64,000 nucleotides of DNA from Pelagicoccus sp. SDUM812005 (GTDB taxonomy: Bacteria > Verrucomicrobiota > Verrucomicrobiia > Opitutales > Opitutaceae): NCBI RefSeq assembly GCF_031127875.1, contig NZ_JARXIA010000015.1:109823-173822 (forward strand), in the 5' to 3' direction. Both the position numbers and the translations under genes were made by a program. Shown one piece after another: positions 1 through 8,772 of this stretch. Each line of letters starts with the position of its first letter. The stretch's first letter is position 1. The notes beneath the pieces are model-generated. The model saw only the letters and a program-made list of their open reading frames with translations. It had not been told where the DNA came from and did not search any database.

Positions 1-966
1 AAGGAAGCCCTCCTGGACTTCCTCCACTACGAAGGCGGACTGAGCGGATCGCAAAACGAATACAAAGGCCACAACCGCCGCGGCTACAAGGTCTGGCCCG
101 GAGGCGGCTTGCAGGAAGGCGAGCTGGACAAGCCCTACGAATTCTCGGAGCTCCTCCAGTCCGGCTTCGGAAATCTCTTCCACCGTGCCAACGAGTACCA
201 ATACCAGTCTCAAATGTTCACGCCCACCGGCGGCATGGACAAGCTCCCCATGGCCCTCGCCGAACGAGTCAAGGACCAGATCATCTACGGAGCCCAGGTG
301 AAGGAGATCCGCCGTACCAATCCCGGCTCTCGCGTCGTCTACACCGTAAATGGCGAAGACAAGGAGCTCACCGGCGACTACTGCATCTGCACCATTCCAC
401 CCACGATCCTCAGGCGCTTGCAAACGGACTTTTCTCCCATGCTCAAGAACACGCTCAACATCGTGCCCTTCCAGAATTCCGGAAAGATCGGCATGCAGTT
501 CAAGCGGCGCTTCTGGGAAGAGGACGACCGGATCTACGGCGGCATTTCATGGACCAACCTGCCCGTATCGGAAATCTGGTATCCATCGTCTGGATTCATG
601 GGCAAGAAGGGAATCATGGGCGGATACTACCTTTTCGGACCGACCTCCGACCAGCTCGGACGCATGAGCCCAGCGGAGCGCCTCGAGTTCGCCCTTTCCC
701 ACGGCGAAAAGCTACACCCTCAATACCGTGCCGAATTCGAGAACGCCTTCTCGGTAAACTGGTCGACCATCCCGCACATCGAAGGCTGCTTGGCCCACTT
801 CCCGCAAGCCATGCTCAAAACCTTCTACCCGCTTCTCATCAAGCCAGAAGGCGAGCTATACCTCGCCGCGAGCTGGGCCAGCCACCTCGGCGGTTGGCAA
901 GCCGGCGCCTTCGAAGCCGCTCGAATCGCCGTCAAAAGCATTCACGAACGTACCATGGCGTCATGA
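1..966 (+). CDS. Flavin-dependent amine oxidase/dehydrogenase, 5' partial
   Basis: The frame is open from base 1, so the gene begins upstream of the window and the N-terminal FAD dinucleotide-binding fold is not visible. The 321 visible codons match the substrate and C-terminal FAD regions of the flavin monoamine oxidase family. The C-terminal segment GGWQAGAFEAA is the usual motif contacting the flavin. The family oxidises a C-N bond to an imine, releasing aldehyde or ketone and ammonia after hydrolysis. The stop overlaps the start of a c-type cytochrome gene by 4 nt (ATGA). This suggests electrons may go to cytochrome c instead of oxygen, as known for nicotine oxidoreductase NicA2. The substrate cannot be read from the sequence; downstream genes argue for an amine that yields an aldehyde and ammonium. 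Confidence 0.8.
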   Translation, partial: KEALLDFLHYEGGLSGSQNEYKGHNRRGYKVWPGGGLQEGELDKPYEFSELLQSGFGNLFHRANEYQYQSQMFTPTGGMDKLPMALAERVKDQIIYGAQVKEIRRTNPGSRVVYTVNGEDKELTGDYCICTIPPTILRRLQTDFSPMLKNTLNIVPFQNSGKIGMQFKRRFWEEDDRIYGGISWTNLPVSEIWYPSSGFMGKKGIMGGYYLFGPTSDQLGRMSPAERLEFALSHGEKLHPQYRAEFENAFSVNWSTIPHIEGCLAHFPQAMLKTFYPLLIKPEGELYLAASWASHLGGWQAGAFEAARIAVKSIHERTMAS

Positions 967-1340
967 AACTCCTTTCCCAAGCAATCGCCGGAGCCTGCCT
1001 CGCTGCAAGCTTCGGCTTCTCCAGCGCCTGCGCCAATCCTCCTGCCGACGCTCCCGTGCAGCTAGATCCGGCCTCCGTCGAAAAAGGCAAGCAGACCTAC
1101 GCCATGTTCTGCCAAGCCTGCCACGGCCCGGAGGACCCAAGCATCGATTCGCCTAGTAACCTCTTCGACAAGAAGTGGTTCCACGGTTCGGGACGGGACG
1201 GCGTGGAAAAGACCATTCGCGATGGCATCGTCGACAAAGGCATGCCGGGCTGGGGTCCCATGATCCCAAGCGAGGACATCGACGCCCTCCTCGACTACCT
1301 CTTCAGCTTCCAAACAACAGAAACATCTACCGATGAATAA
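963..1340 (+). CDS. Small exported c-type cytochrome
   Basis: The 125-residue protein starts at the ATG overlapping the amine oxidase stop; a longer in-frame extension upstream is only open reading frame inside that gene. Residues 1-25 form a signal peptide ending in an Ala-rich stretch with a likely cleavage after SACA. One haem-binding motif CQACH lies at residues 50-54, and a GMPGW segment at about 93-97 supplies the probable distal Met ligand. It is a single-haem class I cytochrome acting in the periplasm. Its ATGA overlap with the flavoprotein and 8-nt overlap with the following amt gene imply translational coupling, and a role as electron acceptor of the amine oxidase is inferred from this. 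Confidence 0.85.
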   Translation: MKLLSQAIAGACLAASFGFSSACANPPADAPVQLDPASVEKGKQTYAMFCQACHGPEDPSIDSPSNLFDKKWFHGSGRDGVEKTIRDGIVDKGMPGWGPMIPSEDIDALLDYLFSFQTTETSTDE

Positions 1341-2688
1341 CGTATCCACTTTCTCCCGACTCCTCCGACCGGGACTCTTCTTGCTGCTAACAGCTTTCGA
1401 TCTATCGTTCGGCGGCGAGCTCTTTGCCCAACACCGGGTGACCGAAGGCAACTACGGTGAGTACATCGACACCATTACCGCCGAAGAGTCGTTCTTCACC
1501 ATCGGCAACATGTGGCTGATCGTCTGCGCCGTGCTCGTCTTTATGATGCACCTTGGATTCGCCACCCTCGAGTCGGGGCTCACCCGCTCGAAGAATACCA
1601 TCAACATCATCTTCAAAAACCTCTTCGTTATCAGCTCCGGCCTGCTGCTCTACGCGCTCTTCGGGTTTCGCACCATGTATCCGGGTTCTGAATTCAACGG
1701 AATAATGTCCCTCGGTTTCTGGATCGGAGTAAATCCTGCGGACTACCTCGATATCATGAGCGCCAAGTACGCGAACTACACCTGGTGGACCGACTTCATC
1801 TTCCAGGCCATGTTCGCCGCCACTGCCGCGACCATCGTTTCGGGAGCCGTAGCGGAACGCGTAAAGCTGAGCAGCTTCATGGTATTCACGGTGCTGATCG
1901 TCGGCTTTGCCTATCCCGTAGCCGGGTCCTGGGAATGGGGTACGGGCTGGCTCGACCGCAACGGTTTCCACGACTTCGCCGGTTCTTCCGTTGTACACGC
2001 CTTTGGCGGTTTCGCAGCCCTCGCCTGCGTGCTCATCCTCGGCCCAAGAAGAGGTAAGTACGGAACCGACGGCCCCAAGAAACCGATCATCGGCCACAGC
2101 ATGCCGCTCGCCTCGGTCGGCGTATTCTTGCTCTGGTTTGGCTGGTTCGGCTTCAACGGAGGCTCGGTCCTCAGCGCCCATCCTGAGATGATTGGCCTAG
2201 TGGTGACCAACACCGCCCTCGCCGGCGCCGCCGGTTGCCTAGCGAGCATGATCACCACCCAATTCATGCTGAAGAAGCCCGATGTATCCATGGCCCTCAA
2301 CGGCGTGCTCGCCGGCCTCGTAGGAATCACCGCGGGCGCCGATTCCATGATGCCCGCTCCCGCCATCCTCGTAGGAGCCATCGCTGGCGTCCTTGTCGTC
2401 TTCGCCATTCTCGGCTTCGAGAAGATCAAGGTCGACGACCCTGTAGGCGCCACTTCCGTACACGGCGTTTGCGGCGTTTGGGGAACCCTAGCGGTCGGCA
2501 TCTTTGGTGAAGCCCCCTTCCTCTGGCAATTGATCGGCACCCTCTCCTACGCCTTGTTCGCTTTCGTCTTCTCCTTCGCAGTCTTCTACTTGATCAAGCT
2601 CGTCATGGGCATCCGCGTCACAGCGGAAGAGGAGGATATCGGACTCGACATATCCGAGCACGGCCAAGAGGCCTACTCGATCGACTAA
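1333..2688 (+). CDS. amt: Ammonium channel, Amt family
   Basis: A 451-residue polytopic membrane protein of the Amt/Mep/Rh family, which conducts ammonium/ammonia across the inner membrane. An N-terminal hydrophobic segment (about 10-28) is probably a signal sequence, as in many Amt proteins. The pore histidine pair is present: H222 in VVHAFGG and H377 in SVHGVCG. The segments GFATLESG and WGWFGFNGG-like WFGWFGFNGG are family signatures. No linked PII (glnK) gene is seen. The usual Amt partner is thus missing, and the gene instead follows an amine oxidase and cytochrome. A plausible job is to handle ammonium released by amine oxidation. It overlaps the cytochrome gene by 8 nt. Confidence 0.93.
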   Translation: MNNVSTFSRLLRPGLFLLLTAFDLSFGGELFAQHRVTEGNYGEYIDTITAEESFFTIGNMWLIVCAVLVFMMHLGFATLESGLTRSKNTINIIFKNLFVISSGLLLYALFGFRTMYPGSEFNGIMSLGFWIGVNPADYLDIMSAKYANYTWWTDFIFQAMFAATAATIVSGAVAERVKLSSFMVFTVLIVGFAYPVAGSWEWGTGWLDRNGFHDFAGSSVVHAFGGFAALACVLILGPRRGKYGTDGPKKPIIGHSMPLASVGVFLLWFGWFGFNGGSVLSAHPEMIGLVVTNTALAGAAGCLASMITTQFMLKKPDVSMALNGVLAGLVGITAGADSMMPAPAILVGAIAGVLVVFAILGFEKIKVDDPVGATSVHGVCGVWGTLAVGIFGEAPFLWQLIGTLSYALFAFVFSFAVFYLIKLVMGIRVTAEEEDIGLDISEHGQEAYSID

Positions 2689-2709
2689 GGAAACGCCAAC
2701 GTATCCATA

Positions 2710-4140
2710 ATGTCTTTACTTCCACAGCATAAGTTTCGCTACGTGGCTGGGCTCTTCGTGCTCGCCGCGCTAGCGTACCTCGGCCTGCGTTTCATTGGAA
2801 CCAACACCAACCAGCGCATCCACGCCTACAAGCAGGCCGCCCTTCCATACGCGGATGCCGTAGTGGTGGAACCGGGCTCCGAGTACTTCTACACTTGGGG
2901 CGTCACCGCTAGCCCTCGCATGAAGGAGATCGCCAAGAACAGCGTGGAAAACCGCTACGGCGATACCTACGAGCAAACCTTCAGCGTACTCGCCCAATTG
3001 ACCAAGGACCTCGCCGAAGTCGGCCTCACCCTCAGGGACGTCGTCAACGTGCGTGCCTATATCGTAGCGGATCCGGAGCCGGACTTCGACGGATGGAACC
3101 GCGCCTTCAAGCAATTCTTCGGTACCGCCACCAACCCGCACAAGCCGGCCCGCACCACCGTCGGAATCTCTCGCCTCTTCCACTCCGACTACCGCGTCGA
3201 GGTGGAGTTCGTAGCAGTCTTTCCAGACGGACGCGGGCCGCACACCGTCGGCACGCGGCAACACGAACGCTACAGCCGCCTGAGCCGTACCGAGACGAGC
3301 GAACGCTGGAAATCCTACGGACGCCCCATCTGGCCCATGAGCACCGGCAAGGCGACCGTCGCCGATACTAGCATGTTCTTCTCCTCCTCCGTGCGGCCTG
3401 CCTCCCTCATGCCGAACCCACCTCCCGGGTTCTTCATGTACGGGAACATAAGCCAACAGTCTGCCTCCCTCTTCAAGCAGATGGGCAGCCAGCTCAAGGA
3501 AGCGGGCCTCGGATTCGAGGACGTCTTCTTCATCAGAGCTTGCGTCTATCCGGGCAAGGATTCGATCAGCAAGAACTTCGCCGCCTTCAACCAGGAATAC
3601 AGCAAGTTCTTCAACAACGCTCGCAATCCCAACCAGCCCACTCGTACCGTCATGTCGACCCCCGGTTTCAACTACCGGAACCAGAGCATATCGATCGAGT
3701 ACTACGCCGCGTATCCAGAGGATAGCGACAGGGAATTCGCAGCGGCTCGCGAGTCCATCGGCTCCAGCCTTGCCGTAGTCGATTCCAAGCCGATCGCTCC
3801 CGCTGGCGTATCCGTTGCCTCGGACGCAAAGATGGTCTTTCTAGCGGGCAGCATTCCCTCCGTCGAAGGGGACATGAAAGCTCAAGCCACCTCCGCGCTC
3901 CAGGCCCTCCAAGCCCGAGTCGAGTTGGCCGGAGGAACCCTTGACGATCTCGTGCACATCCGCGCCTACATCGCGGAAGGGGACACCAAAACCTTGGACA
4001 AGCGGATCGCCGAATGGGAAGCGCTCTATCGCGAAACCTTCAGCGGAGACCAAGCCCCCGCTATCACTACCTTGCCGGTCGATTCAATCGTGGGGAACGG
4101 AATGATTGAACTCGAGGGAGCCGCCGCCATACGTCCTTGA
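2710..4140 (+). CDS. Membrane-anchored protein with three Rid (YjgF/UK114) domains
   Basis: The 476-residue protein has an N-terminal hydrophobic helix (about residues 10-28) and then three consecutive Rid-like domains, at about 45-180, 195-340 and 350-470. Each carries the family pattern of a paired-helix segment ending in VVNVRAYI-, VFFIRACVY- or LVHIRAYI-type strands followed by an aromatic-rich segment. Rid proteins hydrolyse reactive imine/enamine intermediates to ketones and ammonia. Conventional Rid proteins are single-domain trimers of about 130 residues, so one chain here could make an intramolecular pseudo-trimer. The hydrophobic helix suggests anchoring on the periplasmic face. It sits 21 nt after amt, behind AAGGAA as a possible ribosome site. 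Deamination of the imine made by the upstream oxidase is an inference. Confidence 0.75.
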   Translation: MSLLPQHKFRYVAGLFVLAALAYLGLRFIGTNTNQRIHAYKQAALPYADAVVVEPGSEYFYTWGVTASPRMKEIAKNSVENRYGDTYEQTFSVLAQLTKDLAEVGLTLRDVVNVRAYIVADPEPDFDGWNRAFKQFFGTATNPHKPARTTVGISRLFHSDYRVEVEFVAVFPDGRGPHTVGTRQHERYSRLSRTETSERWKSYGRPIWPMSTGKATVADTSMFFSSSVRPASLMPNPPPGFFMYGNISQQSASLFKQMGSQLKEAGLGFEDVFFIRACVYPGKDSISKNFAAFNQEYSKFFNNARNPNQPTRTVMSTPGFNYRNQSISIEYYAAYPEDSDREFAAARESIGSSLAVVDSKPIAPAGVSVASDAKMVFLAGSIPSVEGDMKAQATSALQALQARVELAGGTLDDLVHIRAYIAEGDTKTLDKRIAEWEALYRETFSGDQAPAITTLPVDSIVGNGMIELEGAAAIRP

Positions 4141-4189
4141 TGTGCCAATACTCGAAGCCACCTTTCCTGAAGAGGATCTAGAATCGGAG

Positions 4190-5602
4190 ATGCCAAAATC
4201 GCTACTCAGCATGGCCACTATCGGTGGGCGTACCCAAGACACCGAGGAGCGATTCGAAGTCATCAACCCCGCCACCGGATGCCCTTTCGCCACGGCGCCG
4301 CTCTGCGGAGCTCCAGAGCTCGCGGCCGCCGTCACCTTCTCCAAGCGAGCCCAACCTCAATGGACTCAATCGGAGCGCAACCGCCGGGGCGCCCTCCTCG
4401 CTTGCTCCCACGCCATCGCGCGGAAGCAGGAGGAGCTGGCCAAGCTCATTACCCTCGAGCAGGGCAAGCCCATCGCCGAGGCGCGCAGCGAGGTCGCCTA
4501 CGCAGCGGAAGTCTTCGAGGCCTACTCAAAGATGGAAGTCCCGAGCAAAGACCTCACCAACGGCGAGAAAAACCGAACCCTCCTGCTCAACCGCCCCTAC
4601 GGAATCGTCGGCCTCATCACCCCCTGGAACTTTCCCATCGGCACCGCAGCCGTAAAGATCGCCCCCGCCCTCCTTGCCGGCAATGCCGTCATCCTAAAAC
4701 CGTCCCCCGTCGCCCCCCTCTCCCCGCTCCTGCTCGGAAGAATCCTCAAGGACCTCTTGCCCGCTGGGATTCTGAATACGCTATCCGGCGACAAGAGCTT
4801 GGGCGAACAAATCACGCGTCACCCGGAGATCAGGAAACTTTCCGTAACCGGTTCCATTCCCACCGGCCAAGCGATCCTCGCGGAAGCCGCCACGGAACTT
4901 AAGTCCGTTACCCTGGAGCTGGGCGGGAACGATCCTGCCATCCTCCTTCCCGACTGCGACCCGCAAAAGATCGCCAAGGACATTCTCGAATCAGCCTGGC
5001 GAAACGCCGGCCAAGTCTGCAGCGCCATCAAGCGAGTCTACGTTCACGAATCCATCTACCAAGCCACCGTATCCGCCCTTTGCTTACGCATGGCCGACTA
5101 CCCTGTCGGCTCCGGAAACGAGCCAGGGGCCCGCATCGGCCCCCTCACTACGGAGTACTCGAAGGAACGCCTGACCGACCTCGTCAAAAACGCCCAAACG
5201 GAGGGGGCCAAAATAACTCGCAGTTCGAGCCCGCTCCCCGAACCTGGCTATTTCTTCGCTCCCGCCATCGTTTCGGAGATCCGGCCCGACCACCCGCTCG
5301 TGCTCGAAGAGCAATTCGGGCCGGTGCTGCCCGTCGTCCCCTATCGCAATATCGACCAAGCCATCGAATGGTCGAATGCTACCAACTACGGCCTTTCCGC
5401 ATCCGTTTGGACTACGTGCCCAAGCGTTGGATACGATATCGCATCAAAACTCGAGTGTGGGCGGGTGGGCGTGAACGGACACCGACGGGCCAAAGCCTCC
5501 GCCCCTTTCGGCGGATTCAAGCACTCAGGACTCGGCCGGGAGCTCGGCCAATGGGGACTGGCCGAAATGTGCGAGTCTCAGGTCGTCAATATCTTCGAAT
5601 AA
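4190..5602 (+). CDS. NAD(P)-dependent aldehyde dehydrogenase
   Basis: An aldehyde dehydrogenase superfamily protein of 470 residues from the chosen ATG at 4190. An earlier in-frame ATG at 4106 lies inside the preceding gene and would add a tail not seen in the family; AGAGGA precedes 4190. Motifs include TPWNFP, the general base E243 in LELGGN and the nucleophile C277 in GQVCSA, with the normal spacing of 34 residues. The C-terminal FGGFKHSGLGRE segment is typical of succinate-semialdehyde and related dehydrogenases. It oxidises an aldehyde to an acid. Placed behind an amine oxidase and Rid protein, it most likely consumes the aldehyde made by oxidative deamination. Substrate and cofactor preference cannot be fixed from sequence. 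Confidence 0.88.
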   Translation: MPKSLLSMATIGGRTQDTEERFEVINPATGCPFATAPLCGAPELAAAVTFSKRAQPQWTQSERNRRGALLACSHAIARKQEELAKLITLEQGKPIAEARSEVAYAAEVFEAYSKMEVPSKDLTNGEKNRTLLLNRPYGIVGLITPWNFPIGTAAVKIAPALLAGNAVILKPSPVAPLSPLLLGRILKDLLPAGILNTLSGDKSLGEQITRHPEIRKLSVTGSIPTGQAILAEAATELKSVTLELGGNDPAILLPDCDPQKIAKDILESAWRNAGQVCSAIKRVYVHESIYQATVSALCLRMADYPVGSGNEPGARIGPLTTEYSKERLTDLVKNAQTEGAKITRSSSPLPEPGYFFAPAIVSEIRPDHPLVLEEQFGPVLPVVPYRNIDQAIEWSNATNYGLSASVWTTCPSVGYDIASKLECGRVGVNGHRRAKASAPFGGFKHSGLGRELGQWGLAEMCESQVVNIFE

Positions 5603-5642
5603 TTCCACCACCACTCGCAAACCGCCAACACCACAGAAAAAG

Positions 5643-7364
5643 ATGTCTACTCGTTCATGTGTCGCCGCCCTTGGCGCCATCAGCTTCGCTGCGTCCCTGC
5701 TCGCAGCTCCCGAACCGCCGATCTACAACAGCGCCTCCACGTCCCATCCTGAATCCGCCCTGCACGGCATGGTTTCCAGCCGAGAAAAGCTCGCCAGCGA
5801 AGCCGCATTGGAAGTTCTCAAAAACGGAGGAAACGCGATCGACGCCGCCGTAACCCTCGGCTTCGCCATGGCAGTCACCACGCCTCAAGCAGGCAATATC
5901 GGAGGCGGCGGGTTCATGATGATCCACTCTGCGGATACGAACACAACCGTAGCGATCGACTACCGGGAAAAAGCGCCACTCGCCGCCACCCGAGATATGT
6001 TTCTCGACGCGAACGGGGACGTGGACAAGGAACGCTCGCGCTACAGCCACCTCTCCGCTGGGGTGCCGGGAACGGTAGCCGGCTTCGCCCTCGCCCTCGA
6101 AAAGTACGGAACCATCACCCTAGCCGAAGCCTTGGCTCCAGCCATCGATCTCGCCCAAAACGGTTTCCCCGTAAACGAAGACCTCTACCAATCGCTCAAG
6201 ACCGCGAAGCCGCGTGTAGAAAAGCACGCGCCGCACGCCCTGAAGGACTTCTACGACGAAGACGGCATCCCCTATCCTCCCGGGCACATCATCACCCTGC
6301 CGAACCTTGCCAAAAGCCTGGGCCTCATTGCCGAACAGGGAGCCGACGCATTCTACAAAGGGCCGATCGCCGACCTCATCGTCGAAGACATGAAGGAAAA
6401 CGGAGGCATCATCACCAAACAAGATCTCGAACAATACCAGGCTGTAGTGAGAACTCCAGTACGCGGCACCTACAAAGGATACGAGATCGTTTCCATGCCG
6501 CCGCCGAGCTCCGGGGGCGTGCACATCGTGCAGATCCTAAACATCCTGGAAGCCTTCGACCTAAAGGCCAGCGGACACAACAGCGCCCAAACCATCCACC
6601 TCATGGCGGAAGCGATGAAGTTCGCCTATGCCGACCGCTCCAAGCACCTCGGCGACAGCGACTTCAACCCAATCCCCGTCGACTGGCTCACCTCCAAGGA
6701 ATACGCCGCCGACATTCGCTCTCGCATGAACACTGAAAAGGCGACCCCGAGCACGGAAATCCTTCCCGGCGAACCGATCCACGAAGGCCTCGACACCACG
6801 AACTACACCGTGATGGACAAGTACGGGAACGCCGTGGCCAACACTTATACCATCAACTTCACCTTCGGCTCGAAGATCATGCCGCCCGGTACCGGATTCT
6901 TCCTCAACAACGAGATGGACGACTTCTCCTCCAAGCCCGGCGTCCCCAACGCCTACGGTCTCATCGGCGGCGAGTACAACTCCATCGAATCCGAAAAGCG
7001 CATGCTGAGCTCCATGTCCCCCACCCTCGTGCTCAAAGACGGAAAGCCCTTCCTTCTCACCGGCAGCCGCGGCGGCAGCCAAATCATAACCGTAAGCCTT
7101 CAGGTCATCCTCAACGTCCTAGAGCACGGGATGAATCTATCCGAAGCAGTATCCGCATCACGCATACACCACCAGTGGCTTCCGGACGTACTGCGCCTGG
7201 AGCGCGGCATCAGCGCCGACACCCAGGCCAAGCTGAAAGAGATGGGCTACGAACTGAACGAAGGCGGAGCCATGGGTACCGCCAACTCCGTATCCCTCCA
7301 GGACGAAGTCTTCTATGGCGCAGCGGATCCTCGCCGCCCGGACACCTTTGCAATCGGCTTCTAA
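5643..7364 (+). CDS. ggt: Gamma-glutamyltransferase, periplasmic
   Basis: A 573-residue gamma-glutamyltransferase/hydrolase with an N-terminal signal peptide (about 1-22). The enzyme is made as a precursor and cleaves itself into two subunits; the new N-terminal Thr is the nucleophile. Here the conserved site is T385 at the start of TTNYTVMD. Other family motifs are GGNAIDAAV near residue 62, NIGGGGFM, the oxyanion-type PPPSSGG and a C-terminal LTGSRGGS loop. It transfers or hydrolyses gamma-glutamyl groups of glutathione and related compounds. It lies 40 nt after the aldehyde dehydrogenase and 20 nt before a dipeptidase. That order recalls the gamma-glutamyl peptide breakdown pair (GGT then Cys-Gly dipeptidase). 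Confidence 0.93.
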   Translation: MSTRSCVAALGAISFAASLLAAPEPPIYNSASTSHPESALHGMVSSREKLASEAALEVLKNGGNAIDAAVTLGFAMAVTTPQAGNIGGGGFMMIHSADTNTTVAIDYREKAPLAATRDMFLDANGDVDKERSRYSHLSAGVPGTVAGFALALEKYGTITLAEALAPAIDLAQNGFPVNEDLYQSLKTAKPRVEKHAPHALKDFYDEDGIPYPPGHIITLPNLAKSLGLIAEQGADAFYKGPIADLIVEDMKENGGIITKQDLEQYQAVVRTPVRGTYKGYEIVSMPPPSSGGVHIVQILNILEAFDLKASGHNSAQTIHLMAEAMKFAYADRSKHLGDSDFNPIPVDWLTSKEYAADIRSRMNTEKATPSTEILPGEPIHEGLDTTNYTVMDKYGNAVANTYTINFTFGSKIMPPGTGFFLNNEMDDFSSKPGVPNAYGLIGGEYNSIESEKRMLSSMSPTLVLKDGKPFLLTGSRGGSQIITVSLQVILNVLEHGMNLSEAVSASRIHHQWLPDVLRLERGISADTQAKLKEMGYELNEGGAMGTANSVSLQDEVFYGAADPRRPDTFAIGF

Positions 7365-7384
7365 GCTAAAAGAAACTCATAGAT

Positions 7385-8668
7385 ATGAATAGCACGATTC
7401 GCGCTCTCGCACTCGCGTCCGTCCTCGCATTTTCCCTCCAGGCAAAGGACCAGGAACGCACGCCGCGTACTGACTGGACGGATACGCAACTGGAAGAACT
7501 CGCCTGGAAGATCCATCAGAATTGCCTGACGCTCGATACGCACATGGACGTGCCAATCGTCCTCAAACGCCCCGGTTTCGACATTTCCGAGGAGCACAGC
7601 TGGCACGAGCATGCGAGCCAGGTCGACTTCCCCAGAATGAAAAAAGGCGGCATGGACGGCGGCTTCTTCGTGGTCTACGTCGGCCAGGGCCCGCTCACCC
7701 ACGAAGGCCGCCAAAAGGCCATCGCTTCCGGATTCGAAATAGCCGACTTGATTCACAAAACAGTCGAGGAACATTCGGATCTCGCCGCTATCGCCACCAC
7801 TCCGGCGGAAGCCTACGCCATTCGGGAGGAAGGCAAACGAGTCGTCTTCATCGGCATCGAAAACGGATACACCATCGGGCGAAACATCGACCTGCTAAAA
7901 GACTATTACGACAAGGGCGTGCGCTACTTCGGCGTCACCCACAGCAAGAACAACGACCTCGCCGATTCCTCGACCGACCCTGAAGGCAACCTCCACATGG
8001 GGCTCTCCGATCTCGGTCGGGCCGCCATCGAGGAATGCAACCGCCTCGGCATCATGGTCGACATCTCCCACTCCTCCGACAAAACGGTCTGGGACATCCT
8101 CGAGCTCTCCAAGACACCCCTACTCGCCTCCCACAGCGGCTGCTACGCCTGCTACCCGCACCCGCGCAACCTCAACGACGCCCTCCTCAAAGAAATCGCC
8201 GCCCGCGACGGCGTGGTGCAGATGAACATGTTCAGCGCCTACATGATGGACGTCGAACCGAACGAGGAACGCTCCCAAGCAATGAAAGCCTGGTTCGAAA
8301 AATACCGAAGCGGCCGGGAGCTCAGCGAAGCCGAGCAGGTCGAGGCCACCGAGCAATACGTCGCCTTGCAGAAGAAGTTCCCGAAACCGCTCTCTACGGT
8401 ATCCGCCGTGGTCGACCATATCGACCACATGGTGAAGGTGATGGGGATCGATCACCTCGGCTTGAGCGGCGACTTCGACGGAGGCGGTGGAGTCGAAAAC
8501 TCCATGGACATCGGCCAGATGATGCCCATCACCATCGAAATGCTCAGACGCGGCTACAGCGAGGAGGACCTCGAAAAGTTCTGGGGAGCCAACGTCATGC
8601 GCGTCTTGCAAGCCTCCCTGGACTACGCGGCCAGCCTAGCGGAATCTGCCGAGCCGCAGGACAGCTGA
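7385..8668 (+). CDS. Membrane/renal-type dipeptidase (peptidase M19)
   Basis: A 427-residue M19 zinc dipeptidase with a short N-terminal signal peptide (about 1-19). Expected binuclear zinc ligands are visible: H53 and D55 in DTHMD, the bridging E159 in GIENG, H229 in DISHSSD and H250 in ASHSGC. A later Asp in LSGDFDGG matches the substrate-contacting aspartate. Family members cleave dipeptides, including Cys-Gly left by gamma-glutamyltransferase, and some act on beta-lactams or D-amino-acid dipeptides. The gene follows ggt directly in the same direction and probably shares its transcript, so a periplasmic gamma-glutamyl peptide salvage role is inferred. Confidence 0.9.
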   Translation: MNSTIRALALASVLAFSLQAKDQERTPRTDWTDTQLEELAWKIHQNCLTLDTHMDVPIVLKRPGFDISEEHSWHEHASQVDFPRMKKGGMDGGFFVVYVGQGPLTHEGRQKAIASGFEIADLIHKTVEEHSDLAAIATTPAEAYAIREEGKRVVFIGIENGYTIGRNIDLLKDYYDKGVRYFGVTHSKNNDLADSSTDPEGNLHMGLSDLGRAAIEECNRLGIMVDISHSSDKTVWDILELSKTPLLASHSGCYACYPHPRNLNDALLKEIAARDGVVQMNMFSAYMMDVEPNEERSQAMKAWFEKYRSGRELSEAEQVEATEQYVALQKKFPKPLSTVSAVVDHIDHMVKVMGIDHLGLSGDFDGGGGVENSMDIGQMMPITIEMLRRGYSEEDLEKFWGANVMRVLQASLDYAASLAESAEPQDS

Positions 8669-8772
8669 AACGCCGCGTCACCAGATCGTTACAACTTTCA
8701 GATTTCAATCGCCAAGGACCTGCTCTAGCTCAAGCGTATCCGTGCCCACTCTCTTAGGACACCGTACGTATC

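Noticed and set aside
1333..2688. Amt as a PII-regulated nitrogen operon
   Set aside because: No glnK/PII gene is adjacent, and the gene overlaps the cytochrome gene of an amine oxidase cluster instead.
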